Assembly (NCBI RefSeq): GCF_001693385.1
Contig: NZ_CP016428.1
Span: 3,720,001-3,784,000 of the forward strand
Origin: Bradyrhizobium icense
GTDB taxonomy: Bacteria > Pseudomonadota > Alphaproteobacteria > Rhizobiales > Xanthobacteraceae
Length of the DNA: 64,000 nt
Direction: 5' to 3'
The notes under the pieces were generated by a model. It did no database searches, was not told where the DNA came from, and saw only the letters and a program-made list of their open reading frames with translations. The translations under genes and the position numbers were made by a program. Positions 17,004-24,856 of this stretch are shown piece after piece (position 1 is the stretch's first letter; every line of letters starts with the position of its first letter).

Positions 17004-17453
17004 ATGGCGACTGTCTGGGACGGACAGAAAGACGGAGAAGAGCCGGTCGCCGCGGCGACGTTGGCTTCGCAGATCCTTGAGCACGCAGACCGCGACGTAA
17101 CGTTTGTGGTGCACCTGGTCGGCGAAAGCCAAAACCTGCTGGTTCGGCATTTCGTCGTATTCATCGAGATCGAATTAGCAAAGCGCGACATCGGCTATGA
17201 CGCACATCCGTTTTTGCGCCCCTTCATCGAAACGCACGCTCGCGAGCTGACAGACTTCGTCTTGCAGGGCGTCGGCTTACGGCATCAGTTCGGCCTCCAA
17301 GCCCTCGAGACGATGGCCGGAGATCCGGCGCGCTTGCTGAGGGTCGATCTGTGGGACTCTCTGCGATCACACATCAATGATGCACAGCTCCGCTTCGCAT
17401 CAGGTGTAGGTGGCCTGCAGCGCCTCCTCATTCAGATCAGGGCTGACGCATGA
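17004..17453 (+). CDS. Hypothetical protein, 149 residues
   Basis: It starts 13 bases after the activator stop, so it probably shares a transcript. The predicted product is helical and acidic in its N-terminal quarter, with an FVVFIEIELAKRD segment near residue 51. No family is recognised. Its last four bases (ATGA) overlap the start of the next gene, which shows tight coupling with the coiled-coil protein. Confidence 0.75.
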   Translation: MATVWDGQKDGEEPVAAATLASQILEHADRDVTFVVHLVGESQNLLVRHFVVFIEIELAKRDIGYDAHPFLRPFIETHARELTDFVLQGVGLRHQFGLQALETMAGDPARLLRVDLWDSLRSHINDAQLRFASGVGGLQRLLIQIRADA

Positions 17454-17758
17454 GCATTAGTCACCTCAGCCTTGTCGAGGCGTTGAACCAGCGGTTACAG
17501 ATTGTTCAGGAAGTATCATCCGCTCAAGCGCGCAGTCTTCTCAACCGTCAGCTTGGCGGCGGCGCGGAGTTCGAGATTCAGCAGATCGAACAGGAGATTG
17601 CGGCGTCAGGTCCGTCACATGCGCTTACCAAGGCGCTCGAGGACGCGTACGAGCGACGCCAAAGGGCGCATGTCGAAATGGCCGCGTGCGACGCTCAGTG
17701 CGTCGCGCTTGAGCGACGCCTTGAAGAACTGGACGGATGGATTGCCGACGGCAGTTGA
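17450..17758 (+). CDS. Small coiled-coil protein, 102 residues
   Basis: The start overlaps the previous stop by four bases. Two helical stretches (about residues 8-55 and 58-98) have heptad-like Leu/Ala spacing with many Glu, Gln and Arg, ending LERRLEELDGWIADGS. It probably forms a coiled coil with itself or with a neighbour product. No known family. Confidence 0.72.
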   Translation: MSISHLSLVEALNQRLQIVQEVSSAQARSLLNRQLGGGAEFEIQQIEQEIAASGPSHALTKALEDAYERRQRAHVEMAACDAQCVALERRLEELDGWIADGS

Positions 17759-17782
17759 GCCGTTCCGAACGAGAGACGATCA

Positions 17783-18898
17783 ATGGACACGATGGAAGAA
17801 GAGACCACAACGCTTTATGACCTGCTTGGGCGGCACTGGACGGTGGGCGCGCCTGTTAGGAGCACGGCGTTCGACTCTGCAGGACAGGCGGTTGCGTTCG
17901 CACTCGCCGATGGTGCGTTGGCGATTGCTCCCCTGACAGACATCGAGCCGCCGCAGGATCGCTGTCGTGTGGCGCTCGACGACGGCCGGACAACGATTGC
18001 ACCGCGACGGAAACCGATACCTCCGTTGACGAAAGTCGTAATCAGCGATGCCCCGCTTCATCTCGCCTCGTTCGGAACCTCGGGCTTTATCGCGAGTGAT
18101 CGCGATCGGCTGCTTCGCGTGTCTGCGTCGGGCGTTACGCGAGTAACCGCGAACCATGGTTCTCCAATCGATCTCCTCGCCCCGGAACACACTGGGGGCG
18201 TTCTGGCCGCCTCGGGCGGGTCGACTATTTTTTATGATTGCAATGGCGACGTTAGCTGGCTCCAGGAGCGTGCGGGAGCGAATGCATCGGCAATGGCCGT
18301 ATCGCGAGATGGTCGGCGCTTTGCGATGGGCGCCGACGGTTGTCTGCTTGTTCGTGCCTTTGGCCCGCGACCCGAGCCGGCGGCTTCATTCGAGCTAGGT
18401 TCAATCTCAAGCATGTCATGGAGCCCCGACGGTAGTTGGTTGGCGCTGTCCGTCGTGGAAACGGGCATCGTCTTGGTGCGCCTTGCCGATGCGAAGATCG
18501 TCCGGATTCCCAGCTATCCCGCAAACGTTGCGTCTCTCTCGTGGAGTGCGGACTCCTGCGTGCTTGTCACGAGCGGAGCCTATCGGATGATCGCGTGGGA
18601 TGTTTCCAGCCTCGCTGGCGAAAGCGAGCAGCCGATAAACCTCACCACCGGGCGCTCCAGATTCGTCCTCGTCAAGACGGTGGATATGCACCCAGAGCGT
18701 CGGCTGGTCGCAGCGGGTTACGGCGATGGGATGGTCGTTGTGGCCAGGATCGGAGAACCCGACGAACTGGTCGTCAAATCGCCCGGTGGAGGCGCTGTCC
18801 AAGCCCTGCAATGGTCACGCGATGGCCAGCATCTTGCACTCGGAACAAGCGACGGGGAGACGGCGCTCGTGACGTTTCCCCCGCACATTTTCAAATAG
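17783..18898 (+). CDS. WD40-like beta-propeller protein
   Basis: The 371-residue protein contains repeated blade signatures such as SSMSWSPDGSWLALS, ASLSWSADSCVLVTS and QALQWSRDGQHLALG, plus MAVSRDGRRFAMG. It has no signal peptide, so it should be a cytoplasmic propeller used for protein contacts. It begins 24 bases after the coiled-coil gene and belongs to the same transcription unit. WD40 proteins in bacterial operons often act as assembly or regulatory scaffolds; the partner here is unknown. Confidence 0.8.
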   Translation: MDTMEEETTTLYDLLGRHWTVGAPVRSTAFDSAGQAVAFALADGALAIAPLTDIEPPQDRCRVALDDGRTTIAPRRKPIPPLTKVVISDAPLHLASFGTSGFIASDRDRLLRVSASGVTRVTANHGSPIDLLAPEHTGGVLAASGGSTIFYDCNGDVSWLQERAGANASAMAVSRDGRRFAMGADGCLLVRAFGPRPEPAASFELGSISSMSWSPDGSWLALSVVETGIVLVRLADAKIVRIPSYPANVASLSWSADSCVLVTSGAYRMIAWDVSSLAGESEQPINLTTGRSRFVLVKTVDMHPERRLVAAGYGDGMVVVARIGEPDELVVKSPGGGAVQALQWSRDGQHLALGTSDGETALVTFPPHIFK

Positions 18899-18950
18899 CT
18901 TGCCCCCGCGGCGGGGCGACGAGCCTTGCCGCAATCATCAGGAGAGAACC

Positions 18951-19133
18951 ATGACAGCTACTCGATCGCCAGATGAAGCCGAAAGCAAAGATCATTTCTT
19001 CAAGGAGCTGGCGGAACTCTCCGAGCGAATGATTGTCGCGCATGGAAAGGAGTTTTCGATGGGCGCTCTGGTGCTGGCTGCAAGGTTCATCGCCGAAAAC
19101 AAGCCCTTCGAGCGAAGCGCAGCAACGCAGTGA
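18951..19133 (+). CDS. Small hypothetical protein, 60 residues
   Basis: ATG 18951 follows AGGAGAG. The protein is helical, starting with an acidic stretch and containing FKELAELSERM and MGALVLAARFIAE. No family recognised. It is the last tidy gene of the block behind the regulator. Confidence 0.65.
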   Translation: MTATRSPDEAESKDHFFKELAELSERMIVAHGKEFSMGALVLAARFIAENKPFERSAATQ

Positions 19134-19190
19134 CGTGCCCGCTTTGCTAATGGCGCAATCCGTGGTGAGGAGAATTCAAGGGGGAAATAT

Positions 19191-19736
19191 TTGAAGGGAC
19201 TTTTTCAGGACGGCGAACTTCTTCACAAAGCTGAGTGGCTCGAGACGCTGTCGCTCCATTGCGGCATCGGACTTTGGGATGCGATCCTCTACGAAGGGGA
19301 CGCGATGCACCCGAAGGCGCGTTGGACGTGGTCGAGCGAATTCCGCCGCTTGTGCGGGTACAAGACGGAGACCGAATTCCCAAACGTCGTGCAATCCTGG
19401 TCCGACCGCCTGCATCCGGACGATGCGGCGGCGACGTTCGCGGCGTTCGGTTCGACCTGTCAGACCGGCGTCGGCTATGACGTGAAGTACCGCCTGAACG
19501 TCAAAGACGGGAGCTATCGCTGGTTCCGCGCGACGGGCGGAGTTGTGCTCGACGAGAAAGGCAGGCCGCGGCGCGCCTGTGGATCGCTGGTTGACATTGA
19601 CGAGCTGATGAGGGCGGAGGGAGAGAAGAAAGCGCTGATTCACAGGCTGGCTACCGATTTTGAGAGCGCGATAGGAGGAGGCGGTCTTTCAAGACCGTCG
19701 AACCAGGATGAAAGCGGTCGAGAACAGGTTCCATGA
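19191..19736 (+). CDS. PAS-domain protein, truncated sensor
   Basis: The 181-residue reading frame (TTG start at 19191 behind GGGGGAAA) is mostly one PAS_3-type domain: GIGLWDAILYEGD, the FRRLCGY helix and the YRWFRATGGVVLDEKGRP strands. After the domain it reads RLATDFESAIG, a phrase resembling the start of the signalling part of methyl-accepting chemotaxis proteins or kinases, but no signalling or kinase domain follows. The sequence then loses coherence toward an insertion-sequence remnant at 20036. Probably the 5' part of a broken sensor. Confidence 0.6.
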   Translation: MKGLFQDGELLHKAEWLETLSLHCGIGLWDAILYEGDAMHPKARWTWSSEFRRLCGYKTETEFPNVVQSWSDRLHPDDAAATFAAFGSTCQTGVGYDVKYRLNVKDGSYRWFRATGGVVLDEKGRPRRACGSLVDIDELMRAEGEKKALIHRLATDFESAIGGGGLSRPSNQDESGREQVP

Positions 19737-20035
19737 GCTCATCGATGCAATTCAAACGCCAGTGATGCGGATGCGTCTAATCGGGTCGGCGCGCGGCTAG
19801 CGCAACAGCTTGGGTTTCAGCAGTTTGCCTGTCTGGAGCTGGCTCAAGGTGGCCCATGATGGATTGGACTGACCGACGCTTCCTCACGTTGATTGCCATT
19901 GGACGAAAATTGAAAGACGGCGCGACCCCGACCGCGCTTTTGCGGGGGAACGCCGCGCTGAGCTTCGATGCATTGCCGACTAGGTGGCGGCGACCTTCCG
20001 TCCGGCCTGATCAATCCGAACTTGCGGCGAACTTC
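19737..20035. other. Decayed intergenic region
   Basis: Between the truncated PAS gene and the transposase remnant. Short frames only (for example 71 codons from 19856 that run into the transposase piece); I see no supported gene. Confidence 0.4.
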
Positions 20036-20155
20036 ATGGAAGAACGCCTTCGCGTGTTCGCCCGCTTCTAGGATGGAAAGGGGATGACGGATGTGTGCCG
20101 GGAGTTCGGCATATCCGGCAAAACCGGGTACAAGATTTTCGACCGCTACAAGACT
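20036..20155 (+). pseudogene. IS481-type transposase N-terminal remnant
   Basis: The frame reads MEERLRVFARF, an in-frame TAG at 20069-20071, then DGKGMTDVCREFGIS and KTGYKIFDRYK, the N-terminal helix-turn-helix typical of IS481-family transposases. The catalytic domain is absent and no terminal repeats were found. It marks a past insertion followed by decay. Confidence 0.7.
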
Positions 20156-20289
20156 GGCCGCTTTGAGCGATCACAACTATACGAGATTGAATTTCTGAGA
20201 GTGGCGCCTCTCTCTCGTCCCGTTGCGCACCTGTTTACTGACGGTTTGCTTGTGCAGGTATAGGGCCTTCCTCGTGCGCCATTTGAAAT

Positions 20290-21432
20290 TCAATAGAAAC
20301 TCAAATAATCGCGGTGCTTCGCCAGCGCCTTTGGACGATAGGGTTGGTCGCCGGTCACGCAACGTGCCTTGGCTAAGCCAAAGCGATTGCGAACAAAGTC
20401 TTCATGCAGGATGTCCGGCCCATTGCCGTCTCGTACGCCTTCCCTGGTGCCCTCGGTCCAGGCGCGACCCCATCCGGTCCGCTCGTCGTGCTGGATGCCT
20501 TCGTATGACGGCTTCAATTTCAACTTGGTCATATCCACGATGAGCGGATGCTCGACTGCCATTGCCTCGTTGATCATCCACTCCAGCGCCAAATCGGATA
20601 GGCCAGTCTCGCGATAGCCACCGCCCACGTCGGAATGCACGCCGGGAAACCAAACCTGCTTGATACGACCACGCGCTTCGGCTTCCGGCGATTCTTCCGA
20701 CTCGTCCCAAATCTCCGGCGCGAAGATTTCGCGGTTTTCGTCGATCGAGAGCGCTTGGCGTCCGTAGGGAACGTAGGGATTTAGCGAGGCATTGTGGAAG
20801 GCGTGACGCCACAAGACCAATCCGCTCGAGCCTGGAATGCCTAGCGCGCGCACGGTGTCCCAGACTCCAATGAAATAGGGAAAGGGAGGGTTGCCGGAAT
20901 CGATGGAAAGGCACTGGTAGCGGTTGCGATACTCCAGGCCAAGGGCAATGCGCTCTTCTTGCTTCTTATCGCCTCCGTAGTGCTTATAGATCGTCTCAAC
21001 AGCCTCCTCGACAAGCGCCAATCGACCCTTCTTATTCTGAGGGTCGCGGGGACTGTTTCCCGCGGCGTCGCGTTGTGGAATACCACACAGCGACAGCACG
21101 CCGCCGAGACTACGTACGGTAAAGGCGCCACGGCTGAATCCGAACAGAAAAACGCGGTCACCCGGTTCATAGTATTCGATAAGTGCTGTATAGCAGTCCT
21201 TGATATTTTGCGAGATTCCGAGGCCGGTCGCCCGGCTGGCGAGATCGTACGCCCAACGCCACCACTCGCGCTTGTGCTCCGCGCCCAGCCCTTCGTCATA
21301 GAACGTTACCTGTTGAGCAGGGGCAGCCTTTTCCGTTGCGTCCCATAGCTTCCAGACGTTGGTGCGCACCGCCTTTGGCATGCTTGCACCTTGGCCAGTT
21401 CCATCGGAAAGTATCACAACGTTCTTCGCCAT
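20290..21432 (-). CDS. DUF2235 alpha/beta-hydrolase (Tle1-like phospholipase domain)
   Basis: The 380-residue protein begins KNVVILSDGTGQG and has the nucleophile elbow GFSRGAF with Ser100, followed by VHSDVGGGY near residue 269, typical of DUF2235. The same domain forms the catalytic part of Tle1-type type VI secretion lipases, but there is no tail, VgrG, Hcp or immunity-like neighbour here, and stand-alone DUF2235 proteins are common. No signal peptide. Substrate unknown. ATG 21432. Confidence 0.85.
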   Translation of the reverse strand: MAKNVVILSDGTGQGASMPKAVRTNVWKLWDATEKAAPAQQVTFYDEGLGAEHKREWWRWAYDLASRATGLGISQNIKDCYTALIEYYEPGDRVFLFGFSRGAFTVRSLGGVLSLCGIPQRDAAGNSPRDPQNKKGRLALVEEAVETIYKHYGGDKKQEERIALGLEYRNRYQCLSIDSGNPPFPYFIGVWDTVRALGIPGSSGLVLWRHAFHNASLNPYVPYGRQALSIDENREIFAPEIWDESEESPEAEARGRIKQVWFPGVHSDVGGGYRETGLSDLALEWMINEAMAVEHPLIVDMTKLKLKPSYEGIQHDERTGWGRAWTEGTREGVRDGNGPDILHEDFVRNRFGLAKARCVTGDQPYRPKALAKHRDYLSFY

Positions 21433-21682
21433 ATTCTAGCTCCGCTTTCTACTTGAACGGGACGCATCAGTCGGCGCTTTGGGACATGTACGGCCAGCCC
21501 TAAGCGAAGTGAAGCCGTCGCGGCTGTATCAGACCAAGCAGCAGAGCTCCTGCTTCTCGGTAGCGATCCTCCCCTAGCCGCAGGCGGCCGCAAGCATCTC
21601 TTGCGGCGAAATCCCTGCCCAGCTCATCTATGTGTTCTATTCCATCGAAAGTGGTTGTGCGGTGCCCTCTGTTGTCAAATTC

Positions 21683-23173
21683 TTAGCGCTGCGCCTTTTT
21701 TGCCTTTGGCACCGCTTCGATCAACAGCGCGAGCGCCTTGTCGAAGCCTGAAGCGGCGTAAAATGCGCCCCGATAGTGCCCGAGACGCACGACGACGAGA
21801 TCGTGCGAGGGAATGATCAACGTGGTCTGCCCGCCAGCGCCGGCCATGTAATAGGCATCGCGCGGGACTGGATATTGCCCGTCGCCGTTGAGCCAGAAAA
21901 AAGCTCCATAAATTGGCCGATTGTCCGCTGCCCAAGCGGGCGCAAGCGTGCTGACGAATGTGGTGTAGCCATCTGGGAGAATGCGCTCACCGTTCCAAAC
22001 GCCCCCCTGAAGATAGAGATTGCCAAGCCGCGCCCAATCGCGCCCGGAGGCCACTTCATAACCTTGCCCTAGAAAATTTCCGAACGGATCAGTTTCGATC
22101 ACCATCGTATGCATACCGAGCTTGTCGAACAGCGCCCGCTGAGGAAATGAGAGATATTCGTCGCCGCGTTTTTCGACACCGAGCCGGATCAGATAGTTGA
22201 TCAGGACCGGATCGGTGTTGCGATAGCGTCCGACCGTGTTGGGAGGCCATTGCAATGGCCGTGTCGCCGCGTAGTGAAAAGAATTGATGCCGCCGGTATA
22301 AAGATAAACGTGATCCGGGTAAGGCCCGGATGGGTCGTAGTCCGGGTCTTGGGGCGCCCTGATCCGAAGCCCGCTCGACATGTGAAGGAGATCCGCGATG
22401 CGTATTTTGGCGCGCGGGTCGCCGGGCGTTTGCCATTCAGGGATCGGTGCCGGCTGGCCCAATTCATAGACGCCGTCTTTGACCAGAATGCCAAAGAGCG
22501 CTGCCGTAACACTCTTGCCCATGGACCAGCTTTCGAGCGGCGTCTGCGCCGTAACACCTTCCGCGTAGCGCTCGGCAATGAGACGGCCTTTCCACGTCAC
22601 AACGAACGCCGCGGTCAATCCTTCGACCGGCTGGAACGCTGCATTCACGGCAGCTTTGAGTTTCTCGGCATCGATCTCTGTCGGCAGCGGCTCCTGCGGC
22701 AGCGTGTCGCCCATCGGCCACATTTGGGTCGCGGGATCGGGCAATCGGCTCTCGACGGTGACCGGCTTGAAATTCATGGCGCTCTTGCCGGTCGGGAACG
22801 TGACGCACCCCTGGCTCCCGAGATATTTGGCGGTACGGGTCACGCCGTTAGGAAGCGTGACATGGACCGCCTTGTTGGCGCGATCGATGACGGGCTTGCC
22901 GAGCTTCGCACGCTGTCCGTAGGGCGCCGTGAAAAACCCAACATTTTCGGCCGCGAAATCGGGCGCCAGGCCGGTCATGAACACAGCGGAGCACATGACC
23001 TTGGCATATCCGGCGGCATGATGCGTCAAGGGATCGCCTGGCGGCGGCACATAGGGCGTATCTAGTTCGAATGATTTCGCGCGGGCGATGAGCGCGTCTT
23101 TGGTGGGAGCCTGCGCAGCCGCCGTCGCGCCGGTGAGAGCCACAAGAATCGTCACCAGAAGACACTTATTCAC
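21683..23173 (-). CDS. Secreted serine hydrolase, beta-lactamase/class C-like
   Basis: GTG 23173, preceded by GGGAG, gives a 496-residue protein with a signal peptide (hydrophobic residues 5-20, cleavage near AAAQA). The C-terminal two thirds carry the class C fold signatures: Ser217-Met-Gly-Lys220 as the SxxK nucleophile motif and Tyr317-Arg-Asn319 as the YxN motif, then HYRGAFY late. A 150-residue N-terminal extension precedes the catalytic domain. Such enzymes act as esterases, peptidases or carboxypeptidases rather than resistance enzymes. The reading frame stays open upstream to 23305, but that part has no ribosome site or signal. Confidence 0.85.
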   Translation of the reverse strand: MNKCLLVTILVALTGATAAAQAPTKDALIARAKSFELDTPYVPPPGDPLTHHAAGYAKVMCSAVFMTGLAPDFAAENVGFFTAPYGQRAKLGKPVIDRANKAVHVTLPNGVTRTAKYLGSQGCVTFPTGKSAMNFKPVTVESRLPDPATQMWPMGDTLPQEPLPTEIDAEKLKAAVNAAFQPVEGLTAAFVVTWKGRLIAERYAEGVTAQTPLESWSMGKSVTAALFGILVKDGVYELGQPAPIPEWQTPGDPRAKIRIADLLHMSSGLRIRAPQDPDYDPSGPYPDHVYLYTGGINSFHYAATRPLQWPPNTVGRYRNTDPVLINYLIRLGVEKRGDEYLSFPQRALFDKLGMHTMVIETDPFGNFLGQGYEVASGRDWARLGNLYLQGGVWNGERILPDGYTTFVSTLAPAWAADNRPIYGAFFWLNGDGQYPVPRDAYYMAGAGGQTTLIIPSHDLVVVRLGHYRGAFYAASGFDKALALLIEAVPKAKKAQR

Positions 23174-23357
23174 GATCGCTCCCGCGAAAACGAACGATAT
23201 CGTTTGGTTCAACTGTTGCGGCGCAACAATCAATATGCTCTCGTGAGCATCTGAGTGAGAGTATGGACCAGCTCGCGGGCGCAGGACATCAAATCGGCGG
23301 CACAACCGCTCGGTAAAAGCGCCAGACCAGTGACTGAGGCGATGCTGGCGCGTATCC

Positions 23358-24169
23358 GCCGGTCGCGATATTATCTTTGTCGAGGCCTACAACTATCAGA
23401 TCGCTGGGCCGGGCACATTGGAGGTCACGGCTGGCCGCAATATCTATCTGGCCGACCAGGCTCCATCGGTCCGTTCCTCAGCATCGGCCCGCTGGTCGCA
23501 GGGGATCTTCGTCACGGCGCCGACATCGTCGTGCAGGCCGGCGTCGGAGCAATTGGGCCCAACTATGCCGCGTTCGCGGCGCGCTATCTTGATCCGGCCA
23601 ATCTTGCACAGCCCGGTATTCCCTTGGCAGATCAGGCCGGCAAGGTTGCGAAGGCTTATGACGAGGAATTATTTGCTTGGCTGCAGAACCGCTTTGGGCC
23701 GGGTCAGAGACCCTTCGTCCACAACGGTCGCACATTCGTATTCTCGGGCGGCAAAGGCGACGCGCTTGCCTTCTTCCTAACCCTCCCGACCGGGCAGCAA
23801 GGCGTGTTTCTGCGTGACGTGTATTACGAGGAATTGCGGCTCTCCGGCCGTGAATATAACGATTCCGCGAGCACGCGCTTCGGCTCTTACTTGCGTGGTC
23901 GCGAGGCGATCGAAGCGCTGTTCCGTGAAACAGACGCCAATGGCGCTCCGATCCAACGCAAGGGCGATATCACCATTTTCGGAGGGGCGCACATCCGGAC
24001 CGACTTTGGCGGCAATATCCAGATGCTGGCGCCGAATGGTCAGATCATCGTCGGGGTCGAAGGCGAAGTCCCGCCGTCAACGGCGGGTATCGTCACGCTA
24101 CAGTGCGGCTGCGGAACAACATTACGCCTGACAAAGTCGCGGAACGAAAGGGCTGATCAGTCTTTCTAG
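23358..24169 (+). pseudogene. Fragment of a filamentous-haemagglutinin-like protein (DUF3739 region), frameshifted
   Basis: In one frame the sequence reads GRDIIFVEAYNYQIAGPG and LEVTAGRNIYLADQ. At about 23455-23462 the match jumps to a second frame with GSIGPFLSIGPLVAGDLRHG, then FSGGKGDALAFF and TDFGGNIQMLAPNGQIIVG. These phrases are typical of the long C-terminal DUF3739 region of two-partner-secretion haemagglutinins in Rhizobiales, normally thousands of residues long. Here the N-terminal secretion domain, the start and the normal C-terminus are missing. It is a dead internal fragment. Confidence 0.75.
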
Positions 24170-24188
24170 AAAAAATCGGGAGGTGCCC

Positions 24189-24527
24189 ATGACTTCTCTG
24201 GCCATTGAGGGCGCGTGTGCATTCGCTTGGCGAGACTACTTGCTGCGCCACAGCAGTGTCAGCGAGGACGATAACAGGCGTTCCGCGCTCCATCGCTACG
24301 TCACCGATCTTCGTGATACCGGCGAATATGATTTCGCTCTCTTGCAAATAGCTGCAGTCGCTTACTTGAGAAACCTGGACAAGTTGCATGACGACCGGGC
24401 TGCGAGAGCCGCAGCAGATCAAGCCTTGCGTCAATGCTTGAAATCACGCAGTGCACAACCCGACGCTCAGGTTTCGGCCATAACACCAGTGCGAAGGAGC
24501 GAACAGCATGGCAGACAAGACCTCTGA
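24189..24527 (+). CDS. Hypothetical protein, 112 residues
   Basis: ATG 24189 has a GGGAGG ribosome site. The product is helical, cytoplasmic and contains YLLRHSSVSEDDNRRSALHRY and a run of Ala/Arg before a polar tail. No family recognised. The stop lies inside the following gene (20-base overlap in another frame), so the two are likely co-translated. Confidence 0.55.
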   Translation: MTSLAIEGACAFAWRDYLLRHSSVSEDDNRRSALHRYVTDLRDTGEYDFALLQIAAVAYLRNLDKLHDDRAARAAADQALRQCLKSRSAQPDAQVSAITPVRRSEQHGRQDL

Positions 24528-24729
24528 CGCAGGCCATTTCGCGCGCGACCCGCGCACCACCGCCGCGACCGAAAACAGCATGAATGCCTTGAAGCCAATC
24601 ATGCTTTTTCAGGTCTCAATGCTGGGGATGTGGGCTCACAGCATTGAGAGGTTCGCGGACAACTATAAGAAGGCGCTGGATGAAACCCGTTGGGAAACGG
24701 TCAGACAGGAAACGCACGGCGTAAATTGA
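24508..24729 (+). CDS. Small hypothetical protein, 73 residues
   Basis: ATG 24508 is preceded by GAAGGAGC. The protein has a polar N-terminus and a helical second half, MLFQVSMLGMWAHSIERFADNYKKAL, which looks amphipathic, somewhat like short phasin-type helices. The function is unknown. Confidence 0.6.
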   Translation: MADKTSDAGHFARDPRTTAATENSMNALKPIMLFQVSMLGMWAHSIERFADNYKKALDETRWETVRQETHGVN

Positions 24730-24856
24730 GTACGAGACCGTTTGAGTGCGTGACGTTGTCCCTCCAAGGGACAACTTTCAAAATCGGCATCCCGGTGGGA
24801 GCCAAGCCCCCTCGGGCAGCCTCGCGGCGATCGTGGGGACTCCGCTGCCAACACTT

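Noticed and set aside
20290..21432. A type VI secretion effector-immunity module around the DUF2235 gene
   Set aside because: No vgrG, hcp, tssI-type adaptor or immunity-like gene is adjacent; the protein is a stand-alone domain.
22250..23065. A 271-codon plus-strand frame opposite the serine hydrolase
   Set aside because: No start signal and no similarity; the minus strand carries signal peptide, SxxK and YxN motifs.
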